Shown: positions 27,643 to 35,970 of the stretch, piece by piece | How the letters are laid out: each line of letters opens with the position of its first letter | Numbering within the stretch: the first letter of the stretch is position 1 | DNA from: Tautonia rosea | GTDB taxonomy: Bacteria; Planctomycetota; Planctomycetia; Isosphaerales; Isosphaeraceae | Direction: 5' to 3' | Length of the DNA: 64,000 bases | Assembly (NCBI RefSeq): GCF_012958305.1 | Contig: NZ_JABBYO010000006.1 | Coordinates: 372,001 to 436,000 of the forward strand | Notes under the pieces: generated by a model | The model's input: the letters and a program-made list of their open reading frames with translations, nothing else | Databases searched by the model: none | Told to the model about the DNA's origin: nothing | Position numbers and translations under genes: made by a program

Positions 27643-27652
27643 TTTATACCAT
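27643..27652 (-). promoter_or_regulatory. Candidate extended -10 promoter for asnB
   Basis: The minus strand reads TGGTATAAA, an extended -10 element, in an otherwise GC-rich region 155 bases upstream of the asnB start. No consensus -35 is visible. Confidence 0.35.
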
Positions 27653-27779
27653 ATAGGGAGAATGCGAGGCGGAGTGTGTTCGGCGCAAGGTTGCGGTTTG
27701 TAGCGGTTTTCGGGGTCGGGGCTGTGGTTCGGGCTGCGAGTCTCTCCAGAATCCCTCGACTGCAACTTCGGGGACGATC

Positions 27780-27808
27780 TTGACCGTTCTCAGCGATTTG
27801 CTTAAAGT
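27780..27808 (+). promoter_or_regulatory. Sigma-70-type promoter for the FlgI-like gene
   Basis: TTGACC (27780-27785) and TAAAGT (27803-27808) are spaced by 17 bases, giving a start near 27815 and a leader of about 260 bases. The leader contains no recognisable riboswitch. Confidence 0.5.
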
Positions 27809-28075
27809 CCGCGTCCGGTCAACCGCCTCTACCGCACCGGTCCGCCCGCTCTCTGGGTGGACACTCCCTTCCTGATCGACCCCGAGCGGTGGGAGCGTTT
27901 GCCGCAACGCAATCCGTACTCGTCCATACAGGTGATCCGGCCTTTCGGCTTCTATCGAGAAGAGCCGGGCCGATTGCTCAAAGGATGCTCGCCCCGGTCC
28001 TCGGCGGCGGGCAAGAGGCGTCTCGGGGCGCCTCGATCACGTTACAGATGCAGTCACAGGCAAGGAGGCCAGGTG

Positions 28076-30028
28076 ATGCGACGCGGCGATCGACGCGCGG
28101 TCCCGGCGAGGGCCTTGGTTGGGTTCGGGGTGGCGATCTTCATGATCGGTGCCCCGGCAGTGGTCCTCGGTCAAGATACCGATCAGAAGGTCGTCGACAT
28201 CGCCGAGCCGTTGGGCTTCGGACAGAAGGTCGTCGAGGGGGTTGGCCTCGTCATCGGCCTGGCCGGGACCGGATCGGAACCCCGACCTTCGGCCTATCGC
28301 GAGAAGCTGGAGACCGAGATCAAGCGCAATCCGGATCTCGACGTCCAGTCCATCCTTGGCGACCCGCTCCAGCGGACGTCCCTGGTGGTCGTTCGGGCTC
28401 GGATTACCGCCGGCATGTCTCCTCAGGACGAGCTGAACATCGAGGTGCTCCTCCCGCCCGACAGCGAGACGACCAGCCTTGAAGGCGGCTTCCTCATGGG
28501 GACCTGGCTCAACGAAATCGGCATCGCGTCGGGCAATCAGCTCGACGGTAAGCCGATGGTCTACGCCTATGGCCCGGTGATTACCGGCAACGCCGAGGCC
28601 CCCGACGACCCGCAAGTCGGTCGCGTGCTCGGTGGCGGTCGGATCAAGCAAGAAATTCCCTACGTTCTGCTGATCAATGATCGTTACCGGAGCGGGGGCG
28701 TCGCCAAGCAGCTTCAGGACCTGGTGAACCAGCGCTTCCAGTATCGTGACGGCCGTTTCAAGAAGGGGGTGGCGACGGCCAAGACCGACAACACCATCGT
28801 GTTGAACGTCCCCCAGCGCTACCACCATAATCAGCTTCGCTACCTCCAGGTGCTCGCTCAGCTTCGCTTAAAGCGCACGCCGGAACTCCAGGATCAGCGG
28901 CTCGAAACCTGGGGTAAGGAGCTTCTCGACCCCAAGACCGCCGGCGAGGCGGCCCTGAAGCTCGAAGCGATTGGCGGGATCGCCTCACCCGTCCTGGCCC
29001 AGGCGCTGACGAGCGATCACCCGCAGGTCCGTTTCTTCGCCGCCGAGGCCCTCGCGTACCTCGATGACTCGGCCGGTACGGATGAACTTGTGAGGGCGGT
29101 GATCGAGCAGCCCGACTTTCGGACGATGGCGCTGGCCGCATTGGCGGCCATGGATCAGCCGGCCGGGATTGTCCGGCTCCGCACCCTGATGGACCAGCCC
29201 GACCCGGCCATCCGATACGGAGCGTTCAACGCCTTGCGGACCGCTGACCCCGGCGATCCGTACCTTGGTCGAACCCGGGTGCTCGGCTTCCTCGAAGAAC
29301 GCCGACGCTCCGAAGAGGCCGACGATCCCATGAGCCTCCGCGTTGGTGCGGAAGCGGCCCCGGTTCGAAAGGAACCGCCTCGGGAAGACCCCTTCGAGCT
29401 GTACGTCGTTCGAAGCGATGGGCCTCCCATGATCCATGTGAGCCGGACCCGACGCCCGGAGATCGTCCTGTTCGGGGATCAGCACCAGTTGGAAACTCCC
29501 GTGGTCCTCGGCGGAACCGGTCCCATCTTGCTCAATGCCGCTCAGGGCGATCGCCGGATTGAGGTCTCCCGGATCGAATTGACCGGAGCCCCGCCCCAGG
29601 TGCTCTCCTGCTCAACCGACCTCGTCGAGGTCATCCGCTGCGTCTCGGCCCTCGGGGCGACCTACCCGCAGGTCGTCTCAATCCTCCAGGGGGCCCACTC
29701 CCAGGCCAATCTCGACGCGGCCTTCCAGATCGATACCGTCCCGAACGACGTTCAGCAGTACGATCGGGCCCTGCTCGCCGGCAAGGACATTGTCAAGGAC
29801 GATGCCCTCGCCCCCGCCTCGTTCGAGGAGGAGACCAACCGTCGGCGCGGATTCGGCTTATTCAAGCGGCTTCGGCCGGGGGGAACCACGTCAAATCCGC
29901 CCGACGAGGAGCCAAAAAGCGAGCTTGAAGCCGAACTCGGGCTTGATCCCCAATTCCAGGAGCCCGAGCCCCGTCGTCCTGGTCTCCTAGGCCGGTTCCG
30001 CAACCGCCCCGGTGACTCGGATCGCTGA
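28076..30028 (+). CDS. FlgI-like (P-ring related) exported protein with HEAT-like repeats
   Basis: This 650-residue protein has an N-terminal signal peptide (ALVGFGVAIFMIGAPAVVLGQ). After it comes VVDIAEPLGFGQKVVEGVGLVIGLAGTG, clearly related to the start of mature FlgI, the flagellar P-ring subunit, and FlgI-like similarity continues to about residue 300. Residues about 300-410 look like HEAT repeats (PVLAQALTSDHPQVRFFAAEALAYL, and IRYGAFNALR). The C-terminal third is beta-rich and ends in a Pro/Glu/Arg-rich tail. FlgI is normally about 350-380 residues and encoded among rod and ring genes; none are nearby. AAGGAGG seven bases before ATG 28076 fixes the start. It is probably a periplasmic or outer-membrane ring-forming or scaffold protein. 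Confidence 0.82.
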   Translation: MRRGDRRAVPARALVGFGVAIFMIGAPAVVLGQDTDQKVVDIAEPLGFGQKVVEGVGLVIGLAGTGSEPRPSAYREKLETEIKRNPDLDVQSILGDPLQRTSLVVVRARITAGMSPQDELNIEVLLPPDSETTSLEGGFLMGTWLNEIGIASGNQLDGKPMVYAYGPVITGNAEAPDDPQVGRVLGGGRIKQEIPYVLLINDRYRSGGVAKQLQDLVNQRFQYRDGRFKKGVATAKTDNTIVLNVPQRYHHNQLRYLQVLAQLRLKRTPELQDQRLETWGKELLDPKTAGEAALKLEAIGGIASPVLAQALTSDHPQVRFFAAEALAYLDDSAGTDELVRAVIEQPDFRTMALAALAAMDQPAGIVRLRTLMDQPDPAIRYGAFNALRTADPGDPYLGRTRVLGFLEERRRSEEADDPMSLRVGAEAAPVRKEPPREDPFELYVVRSDGPPMIHVSRTRRPEIVLFGDQHQLETPVVLGGTGPILLNAAQGDRRIEVSRIELTGAPPQVLSCSTDLVEVIRCVSALGATYPQVVSILQGAHSQANLDAAFQIDTVPNDVQQYDRALLAGKDIVKDDALAPASFEEETNRRRGFGLFKRLRPGGTTSNPPDEEPKSELEAELGLDPQFQEPEPRRPGLLGRFRNRPGDSDR

Positions 30029-30677
30029 GCCTCGCGAGTGCAGACGAGTTGCCCCAACCCCTTGTGGCCGGAGATGATCCGGCCCTCGGGGTCGAGGGGC
30101 AGCCGACGCCTCCCGGATCGATTTTCCCCCGAATCTTCCTCCCGTCTCGACTGGCCGGAACACTTGTGTTGATAGCTCCTGCCGGCACCATTCCCCTCTC
30201 GGCGACCCCCGGTACACGTCTCCCGACCGGGCTTGTGTTGTAACCCTCCCTAAAGTCGCCGGCCGCGCCGATCGAAAATTAGTCTTGACGGTCAGGTCCG
30301 CTACCGCAAGGAGGCGAGCGAACCCCCCTCCGGGTGACCTGAACCGGGCGGCCTGCATGACGCGGTGTCAGCGGGTCGGTTCCGTGCAAGTGCTCGACGC
30401 AACGGTCCGTCAAGGACCATGTGTCACTCGCTTCCGCGGAGCGATCGGTCCCTACGATCCACGGATGGTGACGGTTGAATCGATTGGTTGCCCGCCGATG
30501 TCCGCTCGCCCCGGACCCGGCTCGTTCTCGGCAACCCGATCCGCTGACCCCGGCCGATGCGGCCGGAGCTGGCGACGCTCCCCGTCCGCGTCGGATCGGG
30601 CCGGCCCGGCCCCAAGGAGGGGGTCTCGGACACCTCCGAGGTCTCTCACGTACTCCGATCCGAGTGGAGTCCTCGAT
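30029..30677. other. 649-bp intergenic region
   Basis: This lies between the FlgI-like gene and the HTH-REC gene, both plus strand. An open frame continues in frame into the HTH-REC gene from 30285, but residues before 30678 show no family similarity. No promoter or RNA was confidently identified. Confidence 0.4.
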
Positions 30678-31250
30678 ATGAAGAAGGTTTATACGACTGG
30701 TCAGGTCGCCAAGATCTGCAAAGTTGCGCCCCGAACCGTGAGCAAGTGGTTTGATTCCGGCCGACTGCGGGGATATCGCATCCCGGGTTCGCAGGATCGC
30801 CGTATCCCACGGGATAACTTGCTGCGATTCCTCAAAGAATACGGGATGCCTCTCGGCGAGCTTGAAGCCGAGGTCTATAGCAAAGTGCTGGTAGTCGGGG
30901 CTGACGGCCCGCTCCAGTCCATGCTCCGCGACCACCTCCGCGAAACCGAGGACTTCCGCCTCGAAGTCGCCGCGTCCGGATTCGAAGCCGGCATTCGTGC
31001 CGAAAGCTTCCACCCGGATTGCATCATTATTGACATGGCCATCGGCCGCATCGAAGCCGGTCAGATCGCCCAGAACCTGAAGCGAAGCGAAGATCACGCC
31101 AGCACCGTCCTCATCGCCCTGACCAGCGACGAGCCCGGCGACGAGATCTACCGCCTCGGCTTCCACGACGGCTTCAAGAAGCCCTTCGACGGCGCCTTGC
31201 TCGCCGAACGGGTCAAGCGGCTCATCGCCCAGAAGAAGAACGAGGACTGA
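30678..31250 (+). CDS. HTH (BldC/excisionase-like) - response regulator receiver fusion
   Basis: The 190-residue protein begins with a MerR/BldC-type helix-turn-helix: VYTTGQVAKICKVAPRTVSKWFDSGRLRGYRIPGSQDRRIP, residues 4-44. Residues about 68-188 form a CheY-like receiver. The acidic pocket is VVGADG, the phospho-acceptor aspartate is in CIIIDMA, the conserved Thr is in LIALTSDE and the Lys is in GFKKPF, so it appears phosphorylatable. DNA-binding N-terminal and receiver C-terminal is the reverse of usual response regulators. The start is fixed by GGAG eight bases upstream. No histidine kinase is adjacent, so the partner is unknown. Confidence 0.88.
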   Translation: MKKVYTTGQVAKICKVAPRTVSKWFDSGRLRGYRIPGSQDRRIPRDNLLRFLKEYGMPLGELEAEVYSKVLVVGADGPLQSMLRDHLRETEDFRLEVAASGFEAGIRAESFHPDCIIIDMAIGRIEAGQIAQNLKRSEDHASTVLIALTSDEPGDEIYRLGFHDGFKKPFDGALLAERVKRLIAQKKNED

Positions 31251-31290
31251 TCCTCCGCGATCTCCGCTTCGTTCGGTTCGACTGCGTTCT

Positions 31291-31345
31291 CGGGCCCCAT
31301 CGGGAATTCCCGGCGTTCCTCGCCGGGGCCATTCCCTGGGGCCCG
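31291..31345 (+). terminator. Large hairpin downstream of the HTH-REC gene
   Basis: A long, nearly continuous inverted repeat (CGGGCCCCA at 31291-31299 with TGGGGCCCG at 31337-31345, plus GGGAAT/ATTCCC and CCGGCG/CGCCGG inside) starts 41 bases after the stop. It has no U-run but is very stable and probably terminates or protects the transcript. Confidence 0.65.
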
Positions 31346-31474
31346 CGATCGTTTCCCGAACCTCACAATTCGATCCTCCGACCTTTGGCATCAACCCGAT
31401 CCCCCTGGGTATGATGCGAGCCATCGTGTTGCTCTGCCGATTGCCCGATCGCTCCTCTCGCCCGATGCCTCCCG

Positions 31475-33127
31475 ATGCCCGACCCCGCGCCGATGGCAAC
31501 TCCGACTCCGGCTCCCTCGATCGCCCGATGGCCCTGGCTCCTGGGAACGATTGCCGGTCTGGCCGTGCTCCTGACGATCGGTGATCCGGGCATCACCAGC
31601 GACGAACCGATCGACGTGAAGGTCGGCCGCAACTATCTCAGCCTCGCGGGAGGGCTGATCGATCAGGTCGGCAGTCGAGGCGTCGGCTCCGTCCGACAGG
31701 CCAATCTCGACGCCTTCTTTGCCGACAATGCCCAGCATCCTCCGCTCGGCCGATGGCTCGTCGGCCTGGCCTCGGTCGTTTTCGAGCCGGTCGAGGGCCT
31801 GCTCGGCGGCACCGATCCGATGTCGGTCCATCCGGCCCGCATGGCCCCGATGCTTGCCTTTGCCGTCCTGGTCGGCCTCATTACCCGGGAGGCGGCCCGA
31901 CGCTTCGGTCTCCCGGCCGGGATCGTCGCCGGTGTTTCCCTCATCTTCATGCCTCGCGTCTTCGCTCATGCACACTTTGCGACACTCGACACGGTCCTCG
32001 CCCTGTTCTGGAGCCTCGCTTTGCTCGCGGCGGCTCGGGGGATCGAGGCCCGTCGGCCTGTCCTTGGCCTGACGATCGCCGGTGCTCTCTGGGGCCTGGC
32101 CCTTCTGACAAAGATCCACGCCTGGCTCTTGCCGCCTTTGGTCGTTGGCTATGCCCTGGTCCGGCTGCCGATTCGCAAGGCGATTCCCGGCGCGATCCTC
32201 TGGGGGCTGGTCGGGTTGCTCGTTTTCGTGGTCGGCTGGCCGTGGCTCTGGAACGATTCGGCCGAGCGTCTCGTCCGGTTTCTTTCCACCAGTGTCGATC
32301 GTCAGCCGATCCGGGTCCTCTACTTCGGCCAGGTGATCGAGGACGTCGCCTTGCCCTGGCATTACCCTTGGGTCTTTTTCGCCCTGACCATGCCGATCGG
32401 TCTTCTCCTACTCGGCCTGATCGGCCTGGTTCAAGGGGTTCGACAGGCTCGAACGAACCCCTTTCCTGCCTTTCTCGCCGCGTCGATCCTCCTGTTCCTT
32501 GTCCTCTTCAGCACCCGAGCCCCGGTCTACGACGGCGAACGCCTCTTTCTCCATGTCTTCCCCAGCTGGGCCTTGCTCATCGGCCTCGGCTTCCAGTGGC
32601 TCTGGAATCGGGTCGGCACACGGCGAGGACTTCAGACCTTGCTCATGGCCCTGGTCGTCGCGCAAGGGGTCGGGGTGGTCCGGATGCACCCGTATCAGTT
32701 GAGCTATTACAACCTGTTGATCGGTGGCCTGGCCGGGGCCGATCGCCTCGGCATGGAGCTGACCTACTGGGGAGACACCCTTGACCCCTCATTGCTCGAC
32801 GAGGTTCAGCGACTTGTCCCGGAAGGAGAATCGGTTGCCATCGCCCCGACCTTCCACCACCTTTACCCCACCGCGTTGCTCACCCCTGGCCTCTTCGAAA
32901 AGGAGATTCGCCTGCTCCCGGAACAGGGGATCGCCGAATCACGCTGGCTACTCGTCTTCCGGCGCTCCGCCTACTGGTCTCCCACGATCGAAGCCGCCCA
33001 GACACGCGGCAAGCCCGTGCGTGAGCAATCCCGAGCAGGGGTCTGGCTCTCCCGCCTCTATCGGTTCGATCCACCCCCGCCGACATTCGTCCCTGACAAT
33101 CGCGAAGATTCGTTCAGAACGAATTGA
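31475..33127 (+). CDS. Glycosyltransferase family 39-like integral membrane protein
   Basis: The 550-residue product has about ten membrane segments, including [31 protein letters not shown] and [20 protein letters not shown]. After the first helix comes the acidic SDEPIDVKV segment that carries the catalytic Asp/Glu in GT-C enzymes of the PMT/ArnT class. Such enzymes transfer sugars from polyprenyl-phosphate donors to proteins or lipids on the periplasmic side. The acceptor is unknown. The C-terminal 120 residues ([18 protein letters not shown]) are soluble. The start is uncertain: ATG 31475 or 31493, neither with a strong ribosome site. Confidence 0.78.
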   Translation: MPDPAPMATPTPAPSIARWPWLLGTIAGLAVLLTIGDPGITSDEPIDVKVGRNYLSLAGGLIDQVGSRGVGSVRQANLDAFFADNAQHPPLGRWLVGLASVVFEPVEGLLGGTDPMSVHPARMAPMLAFAVLVGLITREAARRFGLPAGIVAGVSLIFMPRVFAHAHFATLDTVLALFWSLALLAAARGIEARRPVLGLTIAGALWGLALLTKIHAWLLPPLVVGYALVRLPIRKAIPGAILWGLVGLLVFVVGWPWLWNDSAERLVRFLSTSVDRQPIRVLYFGQVIEDVALPWHYPWVFFALTMPIGLLLLGLIGLVQGVRQARTNPFPAFLAASILLFLVLFSTRAPVYDGERLFLHVFPSWALLIGLGFQWLWNRVGTRRGLQTLLMALVVAQGVGVVRMHPYQLSYYNLLIGGLAGADRLGMELTYWGDTLDPSLLDEVQRLVPEGESVAIAPTFHHLYPTALLTPGLFEKEIRLLPEQGIAESRWLLVFRRSAYWSPTIEAAQTRGKPVREQSRAGVWLSRLYRFDPPPPTFVPDNREDSFRTN

Positions 33128-33225
33128 ACTTTGCGGGCGGCTCGTCTACAATCCTGGCAAGAACGGACGGCAACCCCATCGAGGGCTTTCGTCTGTGGAG
33201 TTCGACGGATCGGAGGAGTGCCCCT

Positions 33226-33729
33226 GTGTCCGGCCTGACCCACTTTGACGAGTCGGGAGCCGGTCGAATGGTCGATGTTTCAGGAAAGGCTGAAACGCTT
33301 CGATCGGCGACGGCGAGCGGACTCGTTCGGATGAAGCCGGAAACACTGGCCCTGATCCGCGACCGCAAGCTGTCCAAGGGAGATGTCTTCGAGGTCGCCC
33401 GGCTCGCCGGCATCATGGCGGCCAAGCGCACGGGAGAGTTGATCCCCCTGTGTCATCCCCTGGGGCTCGATGCGGTGGAACTCCGTTTCGAGCCACTCGG
33501 AGACGACGCCGTTCGGATCGAGGCCACGGCCCGACTGGTCGGTCGAACCGGGGTCGAGATGGAGGCGATGACCGCCGTCTCAGTTGCCGCCCTGACCATT
33601 TACGATATGTGCAAGGCGGTCGATCGCGGCATGGTCATTGAACAGATCGTCCTGGAGGCCAAGGCGGGCGGCCGGAGCGGAACCTACCAGCGTCTTGAGT
33701 CACTCCCTCACCTGAACCCAGAGCCCTGA
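33226..33729 (+). CDS. moaC: Cyclic pyranopterin monophosphate synthase
   Basis: The 167-residue MoaC acts in molybdenum cofactor synthesis, converting the MoaA product to cyclic pyranopterin monophosphate. Characteristic segments are [18 protein letters not shown] at the N-terminus, [12 protein letters not shown] and [21 protein letters not shown] with the catalytic Lys in DMCKA. The GTG at 33226 is the start: GGAGGAG lies seven bases upstream and the length matches the family, whereas an open frame reaching back to 33124 would add a spurious 34 residues. No other moa gene is visible here. Confidence 0.95.
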   Translation: MSGLTHFDESGAGRMVDVSGKAETLRSATASGLVRMKPETLALIRDRKLSKGDVFEVARLAGIMAAKRTGELIPLCHPLGLDAVELRFEPLGDDAVRIEATARLVGRTGVEMEAMTAVSVAALTIYDMCKAVDRGMVIEQIVLEAKAGGRSGTYQRLESLPHLNPEP

Positions 33730-33939
33730 GACCTTGATGGGAGCGGCTCCACCACGCTCAGGCGATTCCGGAGCCCCTGTTGATCAATCCCTCTGCATCT
33801 CCCTCCTTCCCCACCCCGGAAGCGAGACCGAATCCATCGGGGGTTGCAGGTCGATTTCCCCACTGGTAAACACGACCTGACTCCCGATCCCCATTCCCCG
33901 GGGGCCTCGCCCCCGCTTGAGCCGACGGGACCCGTGCTG

Positions 33940-35004
33940 ATGGCCGAAGTCGATACCCTCCATCACAACCCGCTCACCGGCCGATCTCGACTCGGGGAAC
34001 GGACCTCGTCGTGGATCGGGCCTGATGAACTCGCCCGACGCTTGCGAGACGCCTACGCCCCGATCGCTCCCCACCTGGTCGAAGCCGAACAAATCTTTCG
34101 AGACGAACTGAATAGCCGGAGCGATTACGTCCAGCGCCTGGTTGAGCACTCGGCCCGGTTCCGGGGCAAGCAGCTTCGCCCGGCCCTCGTCCTGCTCACG
34201 GCTCAGGCCTGCGGTGGCATCCGACCCGCTCACCCGGTCGTCGCCGCCGTCGTCGAGATGATCCACACCGCCACCCTCGTCCACGATGATATTCTCGACG
34301 AGGCCACCGTCCGCCGCCACGCCGCGACCATCAATGCCGAGTGGGGGGCCGAGGCCGCCGTCCTGCTCGGTGATTACCTGTTTACTCATGCCTTCCACCT
34401 CGCTGCCTCGCTGGAATCCACCTACGCCTGCCGCGTGATCGGCCGAGCCACCAATCTCGTTTGCGAGGGAGAACTCCAGCAGGTCCACCACCGCGGCGAC
34501 CTCGACCTCGACGAAACCTCGTATTACGAGATCGTCCGCGGCAAGACTGCGGAGCTGACCGCCGTCTCCTGCCGCCTCGGCGCTCACTACGCCGGTGCAA
34601 ACCCCGAAACCTGTGACGCCCTCGACCACTACGGCCGAGACCTCGGCGTCGCCTTCCAGATCGCCGACGATCTGCTCGACCTCTGGGGAGACGAGGACGA
34701 TACCGGCAAGACCCTCGGCACCGACCTCGATAAGCAAAAGCTCACCTTGCCGATCATCCTCCTCCTGCGATCGGCCGACCCGACCGATGCCGCGACCGTT
34801 CGGAACCTGCTGGCGACCCCATCCCACCAGACCCGCCGCACCTTGCGGCCGATGCTTGAAGCCTCCGGGGCGCTCGACGAAGCCTGGGATCGAGCTCGGT
34901 CGTTCATCGACTCCGCCCGTCAACAGCTCCGGATCCTTCCTCCCTCGCCAGCCCGAGACATCCTCGACGGCCTGGCGCAACTCGTCGCCCGGCGCAGCTT
35001 CTGA
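33940..35004 (+). CDS. Polyprenyl (trans-isoprenyl) diphosphate synthase
   Basis: This 354-residue enzyme extends allylic diphosphates with isopentenyl diphosphate. It has FRGKQLRPAL for diphosphate binding, the first Asp-rich motif HDDILDE (Asp116-Asp120) and the second IADDLLDLWGDEDD (Asp243-Asp247). Residues before the first motif (VEMIHTATLV) are not bulky aromatics, suggesting a long-chain product such as an octaprenyl or quinone side chain, though this is inference. ATG 33940 is selected; a GTG six bases upstream is possible and the Shine-Dalgarno is weak. Confidence 0.93.
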   Translation: MAEVDTLHHNPLTGRSRLGERTSSWIGPDELARRLRDAYAPIAPHLVEAEQIFRDELNSRSDYVQRLVEHSARFRGKQLRPALVLLTAQACGGIRPAHPVVAAVVEMIHTATLVHDDILDEATVRRHAATINAEWGAEAAVLLGDYLFTHAFHLAASLESTYACRVIGRATNLVCEGELQQVHHRGDLDLDETSYYEIVRGKTAELTAVSCRLGAHYAGANPETCDALDHYGRDLGVAFQIADDLLDLWGDEDDTGKTLGTDLDKQKLTLPIILLLRSADPTDAATVRNLLATPSHQTRRTLRPMLEASGALDEAWDRARSFIDSARQQLRILPPSPARDILDGLAQLVARRSF

Positions 35005-35537
35005 CGCGATCGCTGCATCGGTCTCGCAATTCGGTCAGGGGGCGTTAGCCCCTTCGACCCTTGAACTGCCTGCGCCCAATCCTCCTCCCTCTCGCTCTGT
35101 CGTTCTTATAAGCCGGTGGAATTCCGACCACGCCTGGTTCCGAAACGGGTGGGCCAGGGAAGGGACCTGAAAACCAACGTACTCAAAGGGCCTCGCACGA
35201 GTGCCGGGCACGCTCCGCACTTGCCTCCCTTCGGACTGCGTTTCCAGGAAACACCAGTCTTGTACACCTTTTCTCAGAGCATGGTTCGACTCAGGTTGGA
35301 GAGACACCACGAAAGATCGGCACCGAGGGGTAATCTTCAAAATTTGTTGGCCCAGATGCCAGCCTTGGGACGCTGATTCAACGTATGTCACCACCACACA
35401 CCCACAATGAGCGGTTCCCCGCCACGGTGGAACCGTCCCGCATGATTCCTTCCTCGCCCCCGAGGTCCGTCCTCGATCGTTCGAGGCAGTCTCTGACCCG
35501 AGCATCCCGAGACGTGTCTGCCCAGAACACTTCCGCA
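35005..35537. other. 533-bp intergenic region
   Basis: This precedes the XRE regulator gene. Composition dips around 35250-35390 (AT-richer), as expected of a promoter region, but no hexamer pair stands out. The open frames here show no recognisable protein. Confidence 0.4.
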
Positions 35538-35948
35538 ATGACGCTCGCCCGGAAACTGGATCGCCGGATGCTTCAGCTCGGGTTGTCCCAGCAGGCACTG
35601 GCCCAGAAATCGGGGGTCAGCGACTCCGAGGTTTCCCGGCTGCTCAAAGGGCAATCAAAGCGGCCCGGATTACCCAATATCCTGCGGCTGGCCCGAGCGC
35701 TTGAGGTCTCTGTCGACTTCCTGGCCGATGACAGCCTGCAAGATGATCCTCATACCGAGCCCGTCTCACTTCCCTCACAGGAGCAGGCGTTGCTTGAGCT
35801 CGCACGGACCATCGGCTCTCGGGAGGTGGAAATGATCCTCGACGCGACCCGCATTCTCGGCTTCGAGACCGCGATCCGTCGGCTCTACGGCGTCGAATTT
35901 CGGCCCTTTCCCTCGTCTCCTTCGCACTCCGGCGCGACGGGCGAATGA
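35538..35948 (+). CDS. XRE-family helix-turn-helix regulator
   Basis: The 136-residue product has a Cro/cI-type HTH at residues 1-60: MTLARKLDRRMLQLGLSQQ, SGVSDSEVSRLLKGQ, then NILRLARALEVSVDFLAD. The C-terminal half is helical (LLELARTIGSREVEMILDATRILGFETAIRRLYG) and may mediate oligomerisation. The start is uncertain: ATG 35538 fits the HTH family start, but the frame is open back to ATG 35385. The next gene is convergent (22-base gap). Targets are unknown. Confidence 0.8.
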   Translation: MTLARKLDRRMLQLGLSQQALAQKSGVSDSEVSRLLKGQSKRPGLPNILRLARALEVSVDFLADDSLQDDPHTEPVSLPSQEQALLELARTIGSREVEMILDATRILGFETAIRRLYGVEFRPFPSSPSHSGATGE

Positions 35949-35970
35949 CCCTGCCTTTCGGCCCGATCGA

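Larger units (their letters stand above)
27489..28075. other. 587-bp divergent intergenic region (asnB / flgI-like)
   Basis: It separates divergent genes and carries promoter-like sequences on both strands (listed separately). The open frame running from 27857 into the FlgI-like gene has no family similarity before 28076. Confidence 0.45.

Noticed and set aside
31493-31500. Oligosaccharyltransferase (Stt3/PglB) identity for the membrane glycosyltransferase
   Set aside because: No WWD motif was found; the N-terminal SDEP segment and size fit GT39/ArnT-like enzymes better.
33124-33225. Longer MoaC start at 33124
   Set aside because: Adds 34 residues outside the family and lacks a ribosome site, whereas GTG 33226 has GGAGGAG at ideal spacing.
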